A program made the position numbers and the translations under genes. 47,929 nucleotides of DNA from Persephonella sp. (GTDB lineage Bacteria; Aquificota; Aquificia; Aquificales; Hydrogenothermaceae), in contig JALSNI010000029.1 in NCBI GenBank assembly GCA_026987075.1, forward strand, positions 1 through 47,929, given 5' to 3'. Positions within the stretch are counted from its first letter, which is position 1, and each line of letters opens with the position of its first letter. A model generated the notes under the pieces. It was not told the origin of the DNA. It saw nothing but the letters and a program-made list of their open reading frames with translations, and searched no databases. Shown piece by piece: positions 42,847 through 47,929 of the stretch.

Positions 42847-43728
42847 TTGATAGAGCATTATCCTGTTTTAAACAAAGAAGTTTTGCAATTTTTTTTACCA
42901 ATTAAAAAAGGGACAATTGTTGATGCCACCGTTGGAGGCGGTGGCCATTCTTATCTTATACTAAAGAATCTACCAGACATAAAAATAGTTGGTATTGATA
43001 AAGATGAGTATGCATTACAAAAGGCTCACCAGAAATTATCAGAATTTAAAAACAGATTTATACTGGTAAAAGATTCTTTTAAGAATATAGATAAAATCCT
43101 ATCAGATTTAGGAATAAAAAAAGTAGAAGGATTTTTATTTGACCTTGGGGTTTCTATGTTCCAGTTAAAAACAGAGAGGGGGTTTTCTTTTCAAAGAGAA
43201 GAACCCCTTGACATGAGAATGGATACTTCCCAACAACTTACAGCATACGACGTTGTAAACTTCTATCCTAAACCAGTTCTTGAAAAAATAATAAAAGAAT
43301 ACGGAGAGGAAAAATTTTACAAAAAAATTGCTTATAACATTGTAGAACAGAGGAAAAAGAAAAAAATACAAACGACAAAAGAGCTTGCAGATATCATTTA
43401 TTGGTCTTATCCTCCATCATTAAGGAGAGGAAGAATACACCCAGCAACAAGAACATTTCAGGCTATAAGGATAGAAGTAAATAATGAGCTTCAGGAAATA
43501 AAAGAAGGAATAAGTAAAGGAATAGAGCTATTGAATAAAGGAGGAATCATTCAGGTTATATCTTTCCACTCTTTAGAAGACAGAATTGTAAAAAATACAT
43601 TCAAAGAGGCAAAGAAATTAAAGAAATTGGAAATACTGACGAAAAAACCAATTACACCAGGAAGGGAAGAGATTGAAAACAATCCTCCTTCCAGAAGTGC
43701 AAAACTAAGAGTGGGAAAAAGGCTATGA
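42847..43728 (+). CDS. rsmH: 16S rRNA m4C1402 methyltransferase RsmH
   Basis: Methylates N4 of C1402 in the ribosomal P site. The 293-residue protein has HYPVLNKEVLQFF, GTIVDATVGGGGHS (SAM motif), IGIDKDEYAL, VEGFLFDLGVSMFQL, FSFQREEPLDMRMD, IHPATRTFQAIRIEVN, ISFHSLEDRIVK and PSRSAKLRVGKRL, all RsmH signatures. The start is TTG at 42847, 2 nt after the ODP-like stop. It is followed by ftsL and ftsI, the usual mraW-ftsL-ftsI order. Confidence 0.96.
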   Translation: MIEHYPVLNKEVLQFFLPIKKGTIVDATVGGGGHSYLILKNLPDIKIVGIDKDEYALQKAHQKLSEFKNRFILVKDSFKNIDKILSDLGIKKVEGFLFDLGVSMFQLKTERGFSFQREEPLDMRMDTSQQLTAYDVVNFYPKPVLEKIIKEYGEEKFYKKIAYNIVEQRKKKKIQTTKELADIIYWSYPPSLRRGRIHPATRTFQAIRIEVNNELQEIKEGISKGIELLNKGGIIQVISFHSLEDRIVKNTFKEAKKLKKLEILTKKPITPGREEIENNPPSRSAKLRVGKRL

Positions 43729-44030
43729 TAAGAGAAAAAACTTTAGAACTAAAAAAAGATTTTATTCATATAAAAAGATACATCAAATTCTGGGTTTTTA
43801 TCCTTCTGATTGCAGGGACTCTTGTTGCCTACAATCAATACTACTTCAAAGTAAGTAAAGACATCATAGAATTTAATCAGATAAAAAGCAAATTAATGAC
43901 ACAAAACGCGATGCTAAAAAAGGAGATTAGCAGACTTTCTTCTCCTGAAAGGATAAGCAAAATGGCAGTTAAAAAACTAAAGATGAAGCCAGTAAACTAT
44001 TCAAAAGTTCATTTCATAGAAATTAAATAA
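43725..44030 (+). CDS. ftsL: Cell division protein FtsL
   Basis: A 101-residue bitopic membrane protein with a short cytoplasmic N-terminus, one membrane segment (about 22-42) and a periplasmic coiled coil (NQIKSKLMTQNAMLKKEISRLSSPERISKMAVKKLKM). Sequence conservation in FtsL is low, so the call rests on this layout and on its position between rsmH (4-nt overlap) and ftsI (no gap). It would assemble with FtsB and FtsQ in the divisome and activate septal peptidoglycan synthesis. Confidence 0.88.
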   Translation: MIREKTLELKKDFIHIKRYIKFWVFILLIAGTLVAYNQYYFKVSKDIIEFNQIKSKLMTQNAMLKKEISRLSSPERISKMAVKKLKMKPVNYSKVHFIEIK

Positions 44031-45749
44031 ATGGTAAAAAAAAAGGTATATTTTGTATCCTTTATAATTGCAGCAGGTTTTCTTATAGTAATATTAAGAC
44101 TTTTCTACTTCCAGATACTTAAAAGAGAAGAATACACCCAGTATATAAAGAAGCAGTATTACACAGAAGAAAAAATTATTCTCCCAAGGGGAACAATTTA
44201 TGATAAAAATGGGAAAATTCTTGCAATCAGTGTCCCCACAATAGATATTTTTGCTTTAACTAAACATATAAAAAATAAAGAGATGCTTGCCAAAGAGCTA
44301 TCAGTAATACTGAAAAAACCATATAGCCACATTCTAAGAAAATTAAATTCTAAAAGAAACTATGTAGTTATAGCAAGAAATGTTAACAAGTCCCTCAAAG
44401 AAAGACTGCAAAAACTGAGAAAAGACCTTAAAGAATGGAACTTGGGTCTTATTGATTCATCTAAAAGATACTATCCGTTAGGAAGCACTGGAGGTTCCAA
44501 CATAGGCTTTGTAAGTAAAACATCAGGCAAAGGTATGGAAGGGCTTGAACTGAAATACGACAACAAGTTAGGAGGAGGAACAGGAAACATACTGATGATG
44601 AAGGATGCCCTGGGAAACCCATTTACAATTGAAAAAAAAGAAGATAAGAACAGACACGACATCACACTTACCATAGATAGCAACATTCAGTATATGGCAG
44701 AAGAGGCTTTAAAAAACTTCGTAAAACAGAGAAAACCAAAGGAGGCTCTTATATTAATTGTCAACCCTAATACAGGAGACATTGTTGCTAATGCAACCTA
44801 TCCAAACTACAATCCAAACATATACTGGAAATACAAAAACCACAAAAATATTTCTTTTCACAATGCTTATGAACCTGGTTCCCTTGTAAAACCTTTTGTC
44901 CTTGCTGAAGCAATAGAAGAAAAAAAAGTATCTTTTAATAAGAAATACTACTGTGGAGATGGAAAAATTACTGTGGATGGTATAAAAATAAGAGACCATA
45001 AAAAATTTAAGTATCTTACTGCTGAGGAGATAATCATATATTCTTCTAATGTAGGAGCTATAACGCTCGCTCTAAACTTAGACTACGAAAAGTTTTACAA
45101 CAAGTTGTTTAAGTTAGGATTTGGAAAGTCTACAGGAACTTTTCCTGGAGAAGCAAAAGGTTTGATTAAGAAAAGCAAAAGACCTATAGACATAGCATAT
45201 GCGTCTATCGGGCAAAACTGGACAGCAACACCTATACAGATTGCTATGGCATACTCAGCCATAGCCAATGGAGGATACTTGCTTAAACCAAACTTTGTTA
45301 AAGAGATAATAAATCCCTATACTGGTGAAAAAGAAAAAATAGAAAAGAAAATAATCCGTAAAGTGTTTTCAGAAAAGTCATTAAAGAAACTAAAGTCAAC
45401 CCTACAATTAGTTGTGGAAAAAGGAACAGCAAGAAAAGGCAAATCTGAATACTTCACAATAGCAGGAAAAACAGGAACAGCACAGAAATACGACCCAAAA
45501 ATCAAAGCCCTCTCAAAAGAAAAATTTTACACATGGTTTGCTGGATATTTTCCTGCAGAAAATCCTAAGTTTACTATTGTTATATTTGCAAACGAACCTA
45601 AAAAAATAAAAAAATGGGAAGCTATTGGAGGAGGAACAGTATCCGCCCCTGTTCTAAAAAATTTAGTTGATCGTATAATGTTTTATGTAAAAGAAAAACC
45701 AGACAAAGTTGGAGGAAAAAATGGAAATAAAAACACATCGGCAGATTGA
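44031..45749 (+). CDS. ftsI: Peptidoglycan transpeptidase FtsI (PBP3)
   Basis: Septal class B penicillin-binding protein. The 572-residue protein has an N-terminal membrane anchor (about 5-27) and the periplasmic non-catalytic region starting LPRGTIYDKNG. In the transpeptidase domain Ser284 lies in SLVK (284-287), the SxN motif is SSN (338-340) and KTG is at 480-482 in AGKTGTAQKY. The first codons carry an A9 tract (44036-44044). A C-terminal Lys/Asn-rich tail overlaps the thioesterase start. ftsL precedes it with no gap. Confidence 0.96.
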   Translation: MVKKKVYFVSFIIAAGFLIVILRLFYFQILKREEYTQYIKKQYYTEEKIILPRGTIYDKNGKILAISVPTIDIFALTKHIKNKEMLAKELSVILKKPYSHILRKLNSKRNYVVIARNVNKSLKERLQKLRKDLKEWNLGLIDSSKRYYPLGSTGGSNIGFVSKTSGKGMEGLELKYDNKLGGGTGNILMMKDALGNPFTIEKKEDKNRHDITLTIDSNIQYMAEEALKNFVKQRKPKEALILIVNPNTGDIVANATYPNYNPNIYWKYKNHKNISFHNAYEPGSLVKPFVLAEAIEEKKVSFNKKYYCGDGKITVDGIKIRDHKKFKYLTAEEIIIYSSNVGAITLALNLDYEKFYNKLFKLGFGKSTGTFPGEAKGLIKKSKRPIDIAYASIGQNWTATPIQIAMAYSAIANGGYLLKPNFVKEIINPYTGEKEKIEKKIIRKVFSEKSLKKLKSTLQLVVEKGTARKGKSEYFTIAGKTGTAQKYDPKIKALSKEKFYTWFAGYFPAENPKFTIVIFANEPKKIKKWEAIGGGTVSAPVLKNLVDRIMFYVKEKPDKVGGKNGNKNTSAD

Positions 45750-46110
45750 CCAGACTATTTCAGGCATTCCAACATCTGTTGAGACAGATAAGTTCGCATC
45801 AGTAATCTTAGAAATCACAGACCAGATGAAAGCTGATGAAAAAGGTCTTGTTCACGGAGGATTTTTGTTTTCTGCAGCAGACTACTGCTCAATGCTTGCA
45901 GTCAATCATCCTAATGTAGTTTTGGCAAAAGCAGAAGTTAGATTTATAAAACCTGTAAGAGTTGGCGAGCACATATTTTTTGAAGGAATTGTTTCAGAGA
46001 GAGAACAGAACAGGAGAACCGTAGAGGTTACTGGAAAAAACGAAAAAAATGAGATAGTTTTTGCAGGTAAATTTTACTGTGTAATACCTGAAAAGCATGT
46101 TCTTGACTGA
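45721..46110 (+). CDS. Hotdog-fold thioesterase (PaaI-like)
   Basis: A 129-residue hotdog protein. The central helix-loop ADEKGLVHGGFLFSAADYCSMLAVNHPNVVLAKAEVRFIKPVRVGE is typical of acyl-CoA thioesterases of the PaaI/YbgC-related group; in the family the Gly-Gly helix and nearby acidic residue form the active site. The substrate is unknown. A TTG at 45709 could extend it, but GGAGGA at 45711-45716 is 4-5 nt before the ATG at 45721, which I chose. It overlaps ftsI by 29 nt in another frame. The tRNA-Cys promoter begins right after its stop. Confidence 0.85.
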   Translation: MEIKTHRQIDQTISGIPTSVETDKFASVILEITDQMKADEKGLVHGGFLFSAADYCSMLAVNHPNVVLAKAEVRFIKPVRVGEHIFFEGIVSEREQNRRTVEVTGKNEKNEIVFAGKFYCVIPEKHVLD

Positions 46111-46139
46111 CTGGCATAACACAAAAACTGTGTTATAAT
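46111..46139 (+). promoter_or_regulatory. tRNA-Cys promoter
   Basis: CTGGCA (46111-46116), a 17-nt spacer and TATAAT at 46134-46139, preceded by TG (TGT) for an extended -10. Transcription would start near 46146, just before the tRNA at 46151. An 8-bp inverted repeat lies between and partly over the boxes. Confidence 0.6.
46116..46136. promoter_or_regulatory. Inverted repeat overlapping tRNA-Cys promoter
   Basis: ATAACACA at 46116-46123 and TGTGTTAT at 46129-46136 are perfectly complementary around a 5-nt centre. The right half overlaps the -10 box, and the left half begins 6 nt past the thioesterase stop. It could be an operator, or a weak terminator for the upstream operon; no U tract follows. 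Confidence 0.35.
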
Positions 46140-46150
46140 ATTAAACCGTT

Positions 46151-46222
46151 GGCGGGATAGCCAAGTGGTAAGGCAGGGGACTGCAAATCCCTTATGCGCG
46201 GGTTCGATTCCCGCTCCCGCCT
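46151..46222 (+). tRNA. tRNA-Cys (anticodon GCA)
   Basis: The cloverleaf folds with acceptor GGCGGGA (46151-46157) pairing with TCCCGCC (46215-46221), anticodon GCA in the loop CTGCAAA, and a T arm with GGTTCGATTCC. The discriminator base at 46222 is U, the known cysteine identity element. The CCA end is not encoded. Confidence 0.97.
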
Positions 46223-46375
46223 TTATAAGAAATCAGTAAAAAAGTCAGTCAATCTATCAAAATATACATTCCAAAAAAACGGCAATATACACTAAAAAAA
46301 TCTTATTATCAAGATTGATTTAAACGAAAAAATTTTATAGATTGTAATTCTCACAAAAAATGCAGAGGGAGAGAA
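46223..46375. promoter_or_regulatory. Non-coding spacer before dnaE with possible promoter
   Basis: A 153-nt AT-rich spacer. TTGATT at 46315-46320 and TATAGA at 46336-46341 (15-nt spacer) are a weak promoter candidate. I see no terminator for the tRNA and no small gene. Confidence 0.3.
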
Positions 46376-47929
46376 ATGTCAAAAGACTTTACACACCTTC
46401 ACCTCCATTCTCACTACTCAATGCTTGACGGAATGATTAAAATCCCAGAGCTTGCCCAGAAAGCAAAAGAATATGGATATAAAGCTGTGGCCTTAACAGA
46501 CCACGGAAACATATTTGGAGCTATTGAGTTCTATCAGGAGATGAAAAAGGCTGGCGTCAAACCAATAATAGGAATGGAAGCATACTTTACAAACAACAGG
46601 TTTGAAAAGAAAGGTGAAGGCTCAGACAGTATATTAGCTGACAAAAATTACCACCTGATACTCCACGCAAAAGATAAAACAGGATTTAAAAATCTGATGA
46701 AGCTCTCATCCCTTGCATATACAGAAGGATTTTACTACAAGCCAAGGATAGACTGGGAACTATTGGAAAAATATCACGAAGGGCTTATATGCCAGACAGC
46801 ATGTCTAAAGGGTTTTATACCTCACCTTCTTTCAAAAGGAAAGTTTGATGAGGCTTATGAATACGGCAAGAGACTAAAGGACATATTTGGTGAAGACCTT
46901 TATTTTGAGATACAGCTTAATGGCCTTGAAGAGCAAGAAGTTGCAAATAAAGGTCTCTTAGAGCTTGCAGAAAAGTTAGGTGTAAAAGTTGTAGCAACAA
47001 ATGACTCCCACTATCTAAATGAAGAAGATGCTCAGGCACACGACGTAATAAAAGCCCTCCAGATGAAACTGACACTGAAAGAGCTTAAAGAAAAGGGAAG
47101 AGCCTTTAAGGTAAGAGGTCTTCACTTTACAACCCCTGAAGAGATGTATCACAAGTTCAAAGGATACGAGTTTGCTCTAAAAAACACAATGGAAATAGCA
47201 GAAAAATGCAACGTTGAGATAGAGACAGCAGAGACAAGGGGATACCTTTTTCCAAAATTCCAGATACCAGGATTAGATAGAGAAGCAACGGAAGAGGAAA
47301 AAGCCCAGTATTTTGAAAAGCTGTCGTGGGAAGGTTTAGAAAAAAGACTGTCAAAAATAAAAAATCTGTCAAAAGAAAAATACCAGCAGTACAAAGAAAG
47401 ACTACAGTATGAGATAAATGTTATAAAACAGATGGGATTTCCTGAATATTTTCTCATTGTTCAGGACTTTATAAATCACGCAAAACAAAACGGCATTCCT
47501 GTAGGTCCCGGAAGAGGGAGTGCAGCTGGGTCTTTAGTTGCCTATGTCCTCGGGATAACTGACGTTGACCCACTTCAGCATGGTCTTATTTTTGAAAGGT
47601 TTTTAAATCCAGACAGAATTTCTATGCCAGACATAGACGTAGACTTCTGCATGGAAAACAGACCGAAAGTTATTGAATACGTTAAGAATAAATACGGAGA
47701 AAATGCTGTTGCCCAGATTATCACGTATAACTTTATGAAATCTAAAATGGTTATCAGAGATGTTGCCCGTGTTTTAGGCTTTTCATATACAGAAGCAGAT
47801 AAAATAGCAAAGATGATACTACCAGGACCTGTTCAGGGTTCAACACTAACAATAGAAGAAAACTTAGAAGCAAACCCAGAATTTAGAAAACTTTATGAAA
47901 CTGATGAAAGGGTAAGACAGCTTATAGAC
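46376..47929 (+). CDS. dnaE: DNA polymerase III alpha subunit (3' part cut by window edge)
   Basis: Replicative polymerase; the first 518 codons are present and the frame runs open to the window end. The PHP domain opens with HLHLHSHYSMLDG (His7, 9, 11, 13) and continues AVALTDHGNIFGAIEFY. The palm region has GPGRGSAAGSLVAY and PDIDVDF, with two catalytic Asp (about 419 and 421); the third lies beyond the edge. The retained PHP His residues suggest a metal-binding and possibly active PHP exonuclease, as in several thermophile DnaE proteins. GAGGGAGAG precedes the ATG at 46376. Confidence 0.97.
   Translation, partial: MSKDFTHLHLHSHYSMLDGMIKIPELAQKAKEYGYKAVALTDHGNIFGAIEFYQEMKKAGVKPIIGMEAYFTNNRFEKKGEGSDSILADKNYHLILHAKDKTGFKNLMKLSSLAYTEGFYYKPRIDWELLEKYHEGLICQTACLKGFIPHLLSKGKFDEAYEYGKRLKDIFGEDLYFEIQLNGLEEQEVANKGLLELAEKLGVKVVATNDSHYLNEEDAQAHDVIKALQMKLTLKELKEKGRAFKVRGLHFTTPEEMYHKFKGYEFALKNTMEIAEKCNVEIETAETRGYLFPKFQIPGLDREATEEEKAQYFEKLSWEGLEKRLSKIKNLSKEKYQQYKERLQYEINVIKQMGFPEYFLIVQDFINHAKQNGIPVGPGRGSAAGSLVAYVLGITDVDPLQHGLIFERFLNPDRISMPDIDVDFCMENRPKVIEYVKNKYGENAVAQIITYNFMKSKMVIRDVARVLGFSYTEADKIAKMILPGPVQGSTLTIEENLEANPEFRKLYETDERVRQLID

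Noticed and set aside
46140-46240. Intrinsic terminator after tRNA-Cys
   Set aside because: The only stem is the tRNA acceptor and T arm. The sequence after it (TTATAAGAAATC) has no stem and U tract.

Overview
The window is about 48 kb of compact, AT-rich bacterial chromosome. Genes overlap or abut, TTG starts are frequent and Shine-Dalgarno sites are strong. Heptose epimerase, lipid A-type acyltransferase, TolC and periplasmic adaptor genes indicate a Gram-negative envelope. The Lys/Glu-rich proteins, hemL (C5 haem pathway), a dispersed cell-wall cluster (mraY about 37 kb from rsmH-ftsL-ftsI) and a detached atpC fit a thermophilic member of the Aquificota, possibly Hydrogenothermaceae/Persephonella-like. 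That assignment is inference from gene content; no 16S rRNA lies in the window.

Layout. (1) 1-2458, minus: efp, accB, hldD and thrB (cut by the window edge). (2) 2535-4585, plus: thiL and rtcB. (3) 4588-10000, minus: a long operon of atpC, trmN6-like, DUF3817, gpmA, tpiA, secG, a secreted coiled-coil protein, a SPOUT methyltransferase and mraY. (4) 10078-15295, plus: elbB-like, a degenerate dCTP deaminase-like protein, hom, an SLC13/DASS transporter, a Nudix hydrolase and a lipid A-type acyltransferase, facing a roadblock-like gene. (5) 15741-17890, plus: hemL, an NTF2-like protein and nrdR. (6) 17896-19711, minus: a parA-parB cassette, divergent from a receiver-domain protein with a long amphipathic tail; the intergenic region holds two inverted repeats. 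(7) 20795-28249, minus: thpR, thiC, then an overlapping series of NtrB-like kinase, NtrC-like sigma-54 activator, TPR-SPOR lipoprotein, family 2 glycosyltransferase and flippase-like membrane protein. (8) 28250-28997: an orphan CRISPR array (7 repeats, 6 spacers) with no cas gene in the window. (9) 29086-33277, plus: a haem-motif diguanylate cyclase, a DUF501 protein and mnmG. (10) 33274-36398, minus: ileS and an HU/IHF protein. (11) 36519-46222, plus: Spy-like protein, TolC, adaptor and ABC ATPase; a SurA/PpiD-like chaperone; a pseudo-HD protein; an ODP-type diiron protein; rsmH, ftsL, ftsI; a thioesterase; tRNA-Cys. (12) 46376 to the end: dnaE, truncated by the window.

Most genes are housekeeping. 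The less ordinary parts are the ParAB/receiver-amphipathic locus with its palindromic intergenic region, the CRISPR array whose repeat lacks the usual GAAAC end, the diguanylate cyclase combining a CXXCH motif with a Cys-rich cytoplasmic segment, the deaminase-fold protein lacking its catalytic Glu, and the pseudo-HD/ODP pair. I found no transposon, prophage, rRNA or complete CRISPR-Cas locus.
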